From: Neurospora crassa OR74A
Taxonomy: Eukaryota; Ascomycota; Sordariomycetes; Sordariales; Sordariaceae
Direction: 5' to 3'
Length of the DNA: 64,000 bases
Assembly: GCF_000182925.2 (NCBI RefSeq)
Contig: NC_026506.1
Coordinates: forward strand, 2,914,001 to 2,978,000
Under the pieces are notes generated by a model. The model made no database searches. It had not been told where the DNA came from and worked only from the letters and a program-made list of their open reading frames with translations. This document shows, in pieces, positions 10,912 through 20,029 of this stretch (position 1 is its first letter; each line of letters opens with the position of its first letter). Made by a program: the position numbers and the translations under genes.

Positions 10912-12662
10912 TTTGTATTTTAATATTTTAAGTAGTTCTTTTCTAGAGATGAGGGTATATAAGTATTTGAAAATCCGGATTCATAATAGTTTTAGAACTA
11001 CATAATACTAAAAGACTATCTTTACTAATGAAGTAAAATCATAATTTAAGATAATAATAAATACCTCGACCCAACGCTAAAATTTGAAATTCAAATCGTA
11101 AACTACAATATCGATTCTAGAGTCCGCCTCCTCTATCAAAACCGTTTCCAAATCCTAAGGGTACTAATATATAAAAAGTCGAACGCTATAAACCTTACGG
11201 ATTAAACCTAATAATTTAATATACTTTATACTACCCTTATATAAATATTTTATATTTCGTATATTCTCGGTTATACGGGATATCAAAGTACAATAACTAT
11301 ACTTAACTAGCACTTCTACTAGCCGCTACTAAGAGCCTATATACAATAGTTCCTTTACAACTACTATATTTATGATTTCAAAAAGTATAAAAAGAATAAT
11401 AATAGTCTTATTCCCTATGCTATAACTATAGCGCCTTATTGGCATGGGGTCCTTCTCCAGTTCTCTGGAGGGGAAAACCGTACAGCGTTAAGCGCCGCCG
11501 GATGAAAACCCCCAGCTTCATCTCGGCCGTGGTCTCCACGCCGCTGAATAATATATAGAATTATAAATTTATTAACAAATAATAAAAAGTTAGTAATAGA
11601 ATTATAGTTAAAAAATAGAAATAAAGACACTCAAATAGTATTATACTAAATAAAAATTCTATTCGGGCCAAGCCTAAGATTACCCCTAAATATTAAATAT
11701 TCTTTATAATATTATCGTACAATAAGTCCCTTATTATAGTATTTATATTAAAATAGCTAATATCCTCCTTTCTACCGCTACTAAAATTCTCTACCGTAGT
11801 ATCGTATATATTATAAAGGCGAATATTCTCTAAATATACTTCGAGTAATAGTCGGGGGAATAAATAAATACTATCCGAGGAATGGACCCTAAGAAGTAGT
11901 TAGGGGATAAAGGCATCCTATTATTCGAATCTACGAAGGGTAGTAGTAATAGGGATATTAATATAAAGGTATTTACTAGGAGTATTATCCTTCTTATAAA
12001 TAAATAACAGTGTTTAGACGAGGTACTAGAGGGGCCGGCTATTAGAGCGGAAGATTTAACAATAATAGCTACCTTCCTTTTCTTCTTCTCCTTAAACTCT
12101 TTATTATACTAATCAACGAATTTATCTAATAACCTCTTAAAAGGGGAGTTCACTACCTACCTCACCTTATTTATATCGAACTCTAAAGCAGCCAATCTCT
12201 TTTAGAGCTTAATTAATTTAATTTTTAATAAAGAACTAACGACGGACTTACCAAATTCAATAGAGGAATTCAGTAGGCGGGCAATAACCGCCTCAATACT
12301 AACTCTACCCTAAGAATTATTATAAAGAAGTTAAAGCCGGTAATGTAAAGTAAGGGAAAACGAATAATTTATATAAAGATTAAGTCTTCTCTTCTAAAAC
12401 AAAAAGATATAATAGTACTTTAAAAGTAGTAAGAAAAATAACCTACTAAAGACCGGAAATATAATTAATAATATATCAGACTATAAAGGTATCATAAACC
12501 TAAATTAGGGTTAACTTATGAATTACCTTATTATATTAGTAAAGTAAACAAGCAGTAGTTAAGCTACCTATAGGAGTAGTAATTTAATTATATTTATCGA
12601 AGAGGTAATAAATATATTAGTTAAGCTAAAGTTCAACTACTTTAGTAACGAGAGTTGTAATT
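10912..12662 (-). pseudogene. unidentified old element or gene, RIP-degraded, split by LINE copy 2
   Basis: Minus-strand frames are longest once RIP stops are ignored. At about 11393-10912 there is a stretch containing EEADSRIDIVVYDLNFKF. At about 12200-11560 there are stretches containing EVIR, GEEEKEGSYY, NIPITTTLRRFE and HSSDSIYLFPRLLLEV. Charged and hydrophobic residues alternate as in a folded protein. I do not recognise the family and cannot tell a transposon gene from a duplicated host gene. The removal of LINE copy 2 (11402-11545) rejoins the two halves. Confidence 0.35.
11402..11545 (-). mobile_element. LINE copy 2, 144-bp 3' fragment
   Basis: Only the last ~140 bp of the LINE family, with the conserved 3' stem-loops and little RIP. 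GAATAATA occurs on both sides (11394-11401 and 11546-11553), consistent with a short target duplication. Extreme 5' truncation is normal for LINEs. Confidence 0.75.
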
Positions 12663-12679
12663 ATATTATTAGCAATAAT
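12663..12679. repeat. 17-bp target-site duplication, left of LINE copy 3
   Basis: ATATTATTAGCAATAAT, repeated exactly at 13270-13286 on the other side of the fragment. Confidence 0.85.
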
Positions 12680-13070
12680 AATCATCTTATTCCCTATACT
12701 ATAACTATAGCGCTTTATTAGCATAGGGTCCATTTCCAGTTCTTTAGAGGGGAAAACCGTATAGTATTAAGCGCCGCCGGATAAAAACCCCTAACTTCAT
12801 TTCGGCCGTAGTTCTCTACGCCGCTCTTACTTTATTCATAGCTATAACGGTTCTCACTCACTACTACAACGAACTAATTTCGTTTCTTCTATTATTATAT
12901 TATTCTAATATTAAAATAATAAGGATAATAGGAATAGGACTAGACCCGGCGCGCCGCCTTCTTCACTACTTTTCTATTTTACCCCTTACCGCTCTTTCCT
13001 CCGCCCTCTCCCCGCTTCCCTATCCTATCTTCTTATTTACTACCCTACTTTTCTACTTCCTTACCCCGTT

Positions 13071-13078
13071 TATAAATA
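13071..13078 (+). promoter_or_regulatory. TATA box of the LINE's opposite-strand gene (copy 3)
   Basis: TATAAATA within a pyrimidine-rich tract, 157 bp before the ATG at 13228. Confidence 0.5.
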
Positions 13079-13227
13079 CCTCTGCCCCGTTATTTACTCC
13101 CTTACCCCGCAGCTCCACCTCTATTTGCAATGGTATAAAGACCCTCTCCCCTCATTTATATAATCCCCTATACGGCGCCCCTTCCTGGACCTCTTCCTCC
13201 TTCTTCCCTATCGCAACCTCTAATAAA

Positions 13228-13269
13228 ATGGCTTCCTCCGGCCGTTATCGCCCCAGCCCGATCGACTTG
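13228..13269 (+). pseudogene. start of the opposite-strand gene, copy 3 (14 codons)
   Basis: ATG GCT TCC TCC GGC opens a frame of 14 codons that stops only because the LINE fragment ends. Copies 1, 4, 5 and 6 have ATA at the same place, as expected of RIP acting on ATG. This supports it as the true start. Confidence 0.6.
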
Positions 13270-13286
13270 ATATTATTAGCAATAAT
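13270..13286. repeat. 17-bp target-site duplication, right of LINE copy 3
   Basis: Exact partner of 12663-12679. Confidence 0.85.
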
Positions 13287-13699
13287 TTTACTAATACTGA
13301 CTATAATTATACTAAACTGGGTCTAAACTAGCTTAAGGATTTTAAACTTCTTAAGAGCTAGAGTAGGAGTTGTAAGCAGGGCGGGGGAAGAGCTTTACTA
13401 TTACTACTATAAGAATTATCAGAACTATTAGAACTATATAAATTAATTAATATTAAACTAATTAGAAGTACTAGATGTGTTGAAGTAATTACTACTATTA
13501 GGTTAATATAAGAACGGAGTAAGAGTAGGGTAAACGATAGAGTAAGGGATAGAAAAATAGTAAAAATAATGGAAGAATAAAAGTAATAAAAGAGTAAAGA
13601 AATAAAGGAGATAAAAGTAATAAAATAATAGTGGTATTAAAAGGATACTTATAATAGGAAGTTGTAATTTTATTAAATAAGGAGAAAAAGAGAAAGAGA
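13287..13699. other. AT-rich sequence without recognisable content
   Basis: The 3' half is purine-rich on the plus strand, with irregular AATAAAAG-like repeats. Two overlapping minus-strand open frames (13498-13743) are pyrimidine-composition artefacts of low complexity (runs of F, L, Y, S). No domain seen. Confidence 0.4.
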
Positions 13700-13704
13700 G
13701 GGAG

Positions 13705-13940
13705 TGTGAGAGCGCACACAATCACGAGAGTAAGCCAGCTCAAGATGGGTTGTAGTGCAATTCAAATATAATATTAAAGCTAAAGAGTAAAAGGGAAAAG
13801 GTAGAGAGGTGGGCTGGCTGCGGGAGGTTATGTAGTGTGCGCGTGCCAAGCTTATTAGGGTATGGTGGAGCGCGTTGTGAATGCGCGCGACCACGTGACC
13901 CCTGGCACCACCTGGGCAGTTATGGTTCTGGGCCATGACA
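13705..13940 (-). repeat. solo Gypsy LTR, 236 bp, with 5-bp TSD GGGAG
   Basis: On the minus strand it begins TGTCATGGCCC and ends GCTCTCACA, the same termini as the LTRs of Gypsy B and C in this window, but the middle differs. GGGAG stands directly on both sides (13700-13704 and 13941-13945). No internal retrotransposon sequence adjoins it, so it is the product of LTR-LTR recombination. It shows almost no RIP although its neighbours are saturated. Confidence 0.9.
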
Positions 13941-13945
13941 GGGAG

Positions 13946-14347
13946 GGAGGGAGTAATTTAAAAGACATAGATTATTCAAACGTAATGTAAGTAGTAATAA
14001 GGAGGAAGTTTATTATTTAATTTTAAGGGTATATATAAGAGAGTATAGCCTTATAAATAATCTTCTGATTAGAGGGGAGGAGGGGGCTAATATTATAGGA
14101 TTTACTACCCGTAGCTAGAGTAATTAGTAATTCCGCTAAGCCGAGTCCCAACCGGCCGGTAGCTAATATACTAATTAAGTCGTTTGCCGCTGCGGCACCT
14201 CAGCGGCCCGTACATACGCACGTCCCTTAAAAAGGATAGCTGGCTATGCCTGCCCAGAGGGCGCTCTTTTACCCTCTTTTCTTCTTCGTAGAACCTTATC
14301 GATTAATTGAGGCCAGCATCTGTGCCAATTGTGCTGCACCCCTTACA
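13946..14347. other. mixed AT-rich and near-normal sequence, unidentified
   Basis: The first 200 bp are AT-rich. From about 14130 composition rises to normal with few RIP changes (for example GCCGCTGCGGCACCTCAGCG near 14188). No open frame over 60 codons and no family recognised. Confidence 0.35.
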
Positions 14348-14481
14348 ACGATAATATAATACCGTCGCTATGCTCGTCGTAGGATGAAATAAGAGATGTA
14401 AACGACCCTCCTGAGTCGATTGCCGTTATCAGATTTCGTTTTGCAACACTCCTCGACTAGAAATTGGCGTTTCCGGTTTCG
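14348..14481 (-). pseudogene. LINE ORF1 N-terminal-like segment
   Basis: About 130 bp closely similar, in the same orientation, to 61707-61841, which lies in the N-terminal part of ORF1 of LINE copy 6. On the minus strand it reads SSRGVLQNE and later RQSTQEGRL. No other LINE sequence adjoins it, so it is an isolated fragment or part of a related family. Confidence 0.5.
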
Positions 14482-15552
14482 GCGTCGTTATCCCTTCGAT
14501 ATATTAGAAAAGGATATTAAATATGTATTACATAATTTAAATTACCCTTGACTATAGGAAAGCACTTAGCAACAGATTGAGGGGTTTATGATTTTTATCT
14601 AAAAGTAGTATAGTATTTCTTAGTACTATATAATATTATAAAAACTAATTAATAAAAAGTAGTTTAGCCGTTAGGACGTTTATTATCGCTATTATACCCA
14701 ACTACGAATAATATATATTTCTACCCTTTACCCCCTTTTTCGAATTTAATTAATAATATATAGAGTAAGCGTAACCCTTAATTACGTATTAAAGACCCTA
14801 AGATCAAAATAAGACTAAGGGACGGCCAAAGAATATCATAATCGAACTCTTTTAAAATTAGTAAGTCCCTAATGAGGAACCTACTATTGAAAAAGGGAGG
14901 AAGAGGAAGGAAAGAGTAAAACGTAATTAAAAATTAAAGCTATCCCTCCGCCGGCGGTAATCCTAATTTGAAATAATTAATAAAATCAATACTAGTAAGA
15001 GTACTAATAAAGTTTCTTCTACTATCGGTTCTACTATTGAGGTGTACTAACCAAGGCTAAGATTATCTTTATTAGATCTATTTAAATTAAATGATTCGGT
15101 TATTGTAAGAGCGAGGCTAGCTATATTTCACTCAAACGACCCTCTTACTCCTTTAAATCTAATTAACGACTAGCCTACCTGTAAGAAACGTACTATAATA
15201 CGTTTATCAGTACTTCCAGCGGTAATTGGAAGCCGTAGATTTTTAAAGCCGTTAAGGAAGAGGATAGAGAGGTAAGAGGGTAATAGGATTAGTAGATAGA
15301 TTAATATAGTTTATTAAATTATTACCTCTACTTTCAGAATTGTAGCTAACCTTCAGTCAATACCAAGAACCTATTATATTGAAAAGCTATAGTCGATATT
15401 ATGGGGTTAGGGATTATAGTGATACTGCCCGCGTAGTAATCCCTTATAAGATATCTCTCTGGGGGCAGTGATACTGCCCCCGGATAAAAGTGACACTGCC
15501 CCCCGAGTAAGTCTCATTAAGTAAGTCTACCGAATTCTTAAGTAACATTGCT
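14482..15552. other. AT-rich sequence with a hairpin-bearing repeat near its end
   Basis: No coding remnant recognised on either strand. Between 15419 and 15505 the unit GTGAYACTGCCC occurs three times, and 15461-15481 forms a perfect 8-bp hairpin (GGGGGCAG, loop TGATA, CTGCCCCC). Little RIP in that part. It could be a miniature element or an LTR fragment. Confidence 0.4.
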
Positions 15553-15571
15553 ATTACTATCTTTTACCCTC
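15553..15571. repeat. 19-bp target-site duplication, left of LINE copy 4
   Basis: ATTACTATCTTTTACCCTC; the partner at 17002-17020 differs by two C/T changes, as RIP would produce. Confidence 0.8.
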
Positions 15572-16444
15572 ACTAGCACCGGGGACCACGAGCAGGAGTA
15601 GCGACACTACTACCGCCGGAAATAGTACGAGCGGGAGTAATAACGCAACCGCTAGAACTAGAGGCGACTCGGACCAGGTTTATAGCGCTACTATTAAGGA
15701 GGGAGGGGGTACGACTATAACGAGCATCCCTCACGATTAACTCACAGTAACCCTTCCGCTAAAATTCAGCAACGCTATAGTATGGAGCGTAAGGAAGATT
15801 GTTAAAATTAGTAGGGAGGCTGTTATATTCTAAACGCTTATATATACGATTAGTAAAGTTATCAATAATACGAACAAAGGACTTAGATTTCTAATCGAAT
15901 TTAAATTAGCCACCTAATAGTATAATAATAACTACCGCCTAAATAGTATTACGGGCGTTATAAAGGCCCGCCGGCATGTTTAATATATAGTTATTAACGG
16001 TGTGAGTATAAGTTGTATTTTGGGAGTTAGTAATTAGATGTAGAAGTTAAATAATAATAAAGGAAGAGAGGTAATAAAGGATACGAGATTTCCCGGACGC
16101 CGAAACGAGGTAAATCTTACTAGTAATAACCGTATAGAAGGCGTTGGGAGAGGTAGATTTATTACCGGTCTTTAAGAAGGTAGTAAAGTTTAGAGTATAG
16201 TAAAAGTAAAGGATTTTATAAATAATATTAGTTAGGTTAGTATATAGTTAGGAGAAAGGCGGGGGAGGAGATTATATTAATTCCAAGGCATTACGTAATT
16301 AAGAAGGTTATAATGGATATAAGTAAAGACTATAGGCTTCAAATAAATTACAAATATAAAATCTAGGAATAAATGAAAGGAAGAGTCTTCTACGTTAGAA
16401 ATTAATTTGAGTAGGTTAGGACAATAATAGCCGGAGGAAAATAT
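15572..16444 (-). pseudogene. opposite-strand gene in LINE copy 4, C-terminus missing
   Basis: On the minus strand the start position at about 16444 is ATA followed by FSSGYYCPN, matching the other copies. A clean middle part near 16160-16070 reads PNAFYTVITSKIYLVSASGK, matching a degraded NSPNTFYKTIIKKI in copy 6. A Ser/Thr/Pro-rich linker follows near 15690-15575. The fragment ends there, so the helical C-terminal part seen in copy 1 is absent. Function unknown. Confidence 0.45.
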
Positions 16445-17001
16445 TTTAAATGAAGTTATAATAGGGAAGAAGAAAGGAGCAGGTTAGAAAGGGGTGCTAT
16501 AGGGAGCATTATATAAATAGGAGAAAGGGGTCCTTATATTATTATAAATAGAGGTAGAATTGTAGGGTAGAAAGTAAAGGGATAGGGTGGAAATAATTAT
16601 AAATAGGGTAAGGAAGTAGAGAAATAGGGAAGTAAGAGGAAGATAGGATAGAGAAGCGGGGAGGTAAAGGATAGTATAATGGAGAATAAGATAGAGAAGC
16701 GGCGAAGGGGGCAGCGCTCTAACTTTAGGTCTAATTTCATTCCTATTATTATTATTATTTTAGTATCTAGGATAATATAGCGGAGGAAGAGACGAGATTG
16801 GTTCGTTGTAGCGGTGGGTAAGAATTGTTATAATTATCAATAAAGTAGGAGCAGTATAGAGATTTACGGCCGAGATAAAGCTGGGGGGTTTTCATCCGGC
16901 GGCGCTTAACGCCGTGCGGTTTTCCCCTCCAGAGAATTGGACAAGGACCCTATGCCAGGAAGCCTCTATAGTTATATAGAATAAGGAACAAGATTGTTAT
17001 T
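15572..17001 (+). mobile_element. LINE copy 4, 1.43-kb 3' fragment
   Basis: Plus-strand LINE fragment whose 3' end has the conserved stem-loops (about 16870-16960) and a GTT/ATT tail. It is bounded by a 19-bp duplication. It begins within the opposite-strand gene, so ORF2 is absent. RIP is moderate at the 5' end, with GC-rich patches at 15575-15680, and heavier later. Confidence 0.88.
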
Positions 17002-17020
17002 ATTATTATCTTTTACTCTC
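17002..17020. repeat. 19-bp target-site duplication, right of LINE copy 4
   Basis: Partner of 15553-15571 with two transitions. Confidence 0.8.
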
Positions 17021-17079
17021 TAAATACTATATTCGAAATCTACTAGCTTAGTTGTGGAACAACGAAGCCTACCTCCACT

Positions 17080-19490
17080 TACTTCTATATTTAGTACTTA
17101 TACACTAGACTTAGAGGGCCAGCCTCCCCGTCCTAGCTATACCTATTTAAATAATTAGTCTATAAAGTCCGAATTCGAGATCGGAAGGGCCGAATTCGAA
17201 GCTTATTTCCCTAAGTTCTTTAGTTAAAGCTATAGCCTACTAACTCGCAAGGTCAGCGATAGGGTGTATTGTCGCGTAGGAGCAGGGTTCGGTATACCTA
17301 TTGGTAGTAATTGTACTACAAAAGCTAGTTATGAAAAATTCTTAAGTAATGGGGTACTTAGAGTAATATATACAGTTAACTCATCAGAATGGTACTGGTC
17401 GCGGGATATAGGGTTTTCTTCTTAAGATCTTCAATATTAAGAAAGTCGTTGTTATACTTAACAATTTTTCTAAATAGCGAATTTAATGGTTGACACTATA
17501 GCAAATCTAGTAATAAGCGTACTAGTAAGGTTTCTAGAGCTAGCGTCGGGGTCGGTAATAGGGTTGGAGTCGGTCATACGGGCGGCGTAGTATTAATTAG
17601 AGTATTCGGGGAAACTATTGTAGTTACTAGAATAACTAAAGTAATTAGAGCGGTTACGGTATCCAACGCGGCTAAAGCGGTTGAGGGTGCTAGTATAACC
17701 TCTAGCGAAAATAGTAATATAATTACAATTTCCCAAATCTTTTCAACTCCTCTCCATTAAAATAATTCAACTACTTTCTATAAATAAAACAATAGAACCG
17801 TACTATCGACCTGGACCCAGATTTAGTAACCGCTATCTGCTACCTTATTAATCTCGTCGATTATCTAATTTATAAATATAACGTGATATTCAATGATAGT
17901 ACTATTACCACTACGAATTAAATCCTTATAATTCACCGAATCTTCTTCTAGGAAGGTTACGGCACTAGCTCTTACGATCTCTCTGATATGGGGATTCCAA
18001 ATAAATATAATTCGACTATGAATATCATTGAAACTAATAAAATAAACCTCCTATACCCTGGTACGAGATTTATCGCCTCATAATCCCCTTTCTGATTTAA
18101 TAAAGTAATAAACTATATGGAAGCAAGACGTTATATATTGAAAATATAGCTACTTAATTTCCTTTAGGAAGTTACTTATATTAGTAAGTAACTCCTATAA
18201 ACTTTTACCTCCAATATTAATTTTAGAAGGTTAAAGGTTGATTACTTTAATAACGTCGTTTACTACAAATAACTATAAATACTCTAGAATATTAAAATGT
18301 ATTAATAAGCCTTTAGTATATTATATGATAATAGTACTAACTCTCTCGATCCTTGCCTATATCTATAGTGTATAGGGTACTAGTTTTGAAAGCTCTACGC
18401 CTTCTAAACGCACCCAATTAATAATTTTACTATAACAAAATTCCTTAGTACTAAAGCTAAGCTTTAGACTGCCCTTAAAACCAAATACTCCAATTTTAAG
18501 CCCACCGCTTTGAAGTTCAACCTATTTCTTAACTTCCTTGATTTGAAAAAAAGCATTACCCTTATTCACTATAAACCTCGCCCAATAAAAGCCCCTAACC
18601 TAATTAAAAAAGTAAATTTTATACTAACAGCTATTTTTGTCAGGTAAAGTATAAGAAACAACGTCGACGTAGATATGAACTAATAGTTGAATTATTACTC
18701 TATTAGCAATTTTGGAGATTATATCGTAGGCTTTTACTTTAATACATACCTTATAAAAATAGGTTTAAATATTTTTTAATTTAATACTAGCTACCTCGCA
18801 AATTTTAGGAACCTAGTCCTTACCTACATACATAAAGCAACAGTACATTATTAGGTAGTTAATTCAAGCTATTATAGCGTAGTGAGCGTCTTAAGGAAAA
18901 TTTGGCAAAGTAAATATCAAAAGTACTAGAAAACTATTAATCTATTTAACTATATTATAACCTTACTATATACTAATATCCAATTAGACTTTATATTCCA
19001 AACTATATTGTCATCGAATAAACCTCTTATAATTGATAGATTCACTAGTATAGGAGGACTATAAATACAATCTTTAATTCTAACCTTAATAGTAATATTA
19101 CTTAAGGTAGCTATAGTTAATTCAATAGTACTAATATAGTAAGCATAAATCGAAATTCCGTTACCAACCGTATAAATAATAGGATAGGGGAGTAGCTATA
19201 TATTTATAAACTATTTAAAGTAGTTAAAAATATCACTTGCACAACCAAAGCTGTAAATAACTAGACTTCGAATACTATTCAATTATTAATATCACCTTAG
19301 AACTCATTAAACTTGAGCAAAATTACTATAGATATATTGAAGTCATAATTAGGAATAATCAATTAATTAACTACTGAAAACATAATAATATACTTAATAA
19401 TAATAGCTAGGGGCAGTAGTAAAAATCTATATTACCTTCTATACTAAATATACCTATAAATATTACACCTCTATACAATAAGACAAAGTT
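17080..19490 (-). pseudogene. Copia polyprotein remnant: protease, pre-integrase, integrase
   Basis: Minus-strand reading. Near 19250-19210 a protease-like GCASDIFN follows a damaged DSG site. Near 19180-19020 PIIYTVGNGISIYAYYIST and CIYSPP.LVNLSI match the segment before the Copia pre-integrase domain. Integrase follows at about 18760-18060: the first catalytic region contains VHIYVDVVSY, then RGFYWARFIVNKG, and later the RIERVSTIII stretch. About 17900-17100 is a Ser/Thr/Asn/Pro-rich linker of the kind found between integrase and RT. Stops are TAG/TAA at former Q and W codons. Not functional. Confidence 0.8.
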
Positions 19491-19500
19491 AGTAGTAGCG

Positions 19501-19505
19501 GAAAT
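19501..19505. repeat. 5-bp TSD of Gypsy B, left
   Basis: GAAAT, matched by 46736-46740 after the other end of the element. Confidence 0.85.
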
Positions 19506-19740
19506 TGTCATGGCCCAGATCCATGACAGCCACCACAACCAGGTCACGTAGCCGCGTGCCGCTCTCGCGGCACGACCCACTCTGGCCCAGGCGGGGCTCG
19601 GCGCGCACACTACAAAACCTCGTACAACCAGCCCACTTTTACACCTTTCTCTTCTTCTTTCTTTAGCTTTAATATTGTATTTGAATTATATTACAACCTT
19701 CTTAAGCTAGCTTTCTCTCGTAATTGTGTACGCTCTTACA
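19506..19740 (+). repeat. Gypsy B 5' LTR, 235 bp
   Basis: Begins TGTCATGG and ends CTCTTACA (CTCTCACA in the sister LTR). The first 23 bp form an inverted repeat (TGTCATGG ... CCATGACA). A second perfect 8-bp hairpin, CGTGCCGC/GCGGCACG with loop TCTC, lies at 19555-19574. RIP is nearly absent in the first 150 bp. Confidence 0.92.
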
Positions 19741-20029
19741 TAATCTTAACATTAAAACTATTATATAACCGGGGATAGTAATTATAATATCCTAACCTAA
19801 ATAACCCTAATACCTAAAATTGTATTAAGTAACAAAAACCCGACTAATATTAAAATTGCTATAACCGACTATTTAAATCGCAAGGACCTAATAAGGAACC
19901 CGAATTATAATTACTATAGTAAAAACCCGATATAAGAATATACTATTTTAAAACCCGTATTAATTATAATTCTACTCGAAAGTAACAAACTCCAATATAG
20001 TAACTAATCTTAGAAGTTAGCCCAAAGGC

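Larger units (their letters stand above)
12680..13269 (-). mobile_element. LINE copy 3, 590-bp 3' fragment with exact TSD
   Basis: Last 590 bp of the LINE family, bounded by an exact 17-bp duplication, which fixes both ends. On the plus strand it holds the TATA box (13071-13078) and the only unmutated start of the opposite-strand gene: ATG at 13228 followed by 13 further codons giving MASSGRYRPSPIDL before the truncation. RIP is lighter here than in copies 1, 5 and 6. Confidence 0.9.
17021..19505 (-). mobile_element. Copia remnant 2 (protease, integrase), both ends lost
   Basis: Minus-strand Copia element of a different family from the one at 1-5750. Gypsy B is inserted at its 5' side (duplication GAAAT, 19501-19505 and 46736-46740). 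LINE copy 4 lies on its 3' side. I found neither LTR nor the reverse transcriptase. The last 19 bp before 17020 also occur left of LINE copy 4, yet I could not follow the Copia frame into 15552 and leftwards. Confidence 0.8.

Noticed and set aside
13498-13936. Minus-strand open frames of 72-87 codons
   Set aside because: They lie in the solo LTR and in pyrimidine-rich low-complexity sequence, and consist mainly of L, F, Y and S.
19407-19610. Minus-strand 67-codon open frame
   Set aside because: It crosses the Gypsy B LTR boundary and target duplication, so it is not an ancestral gene.
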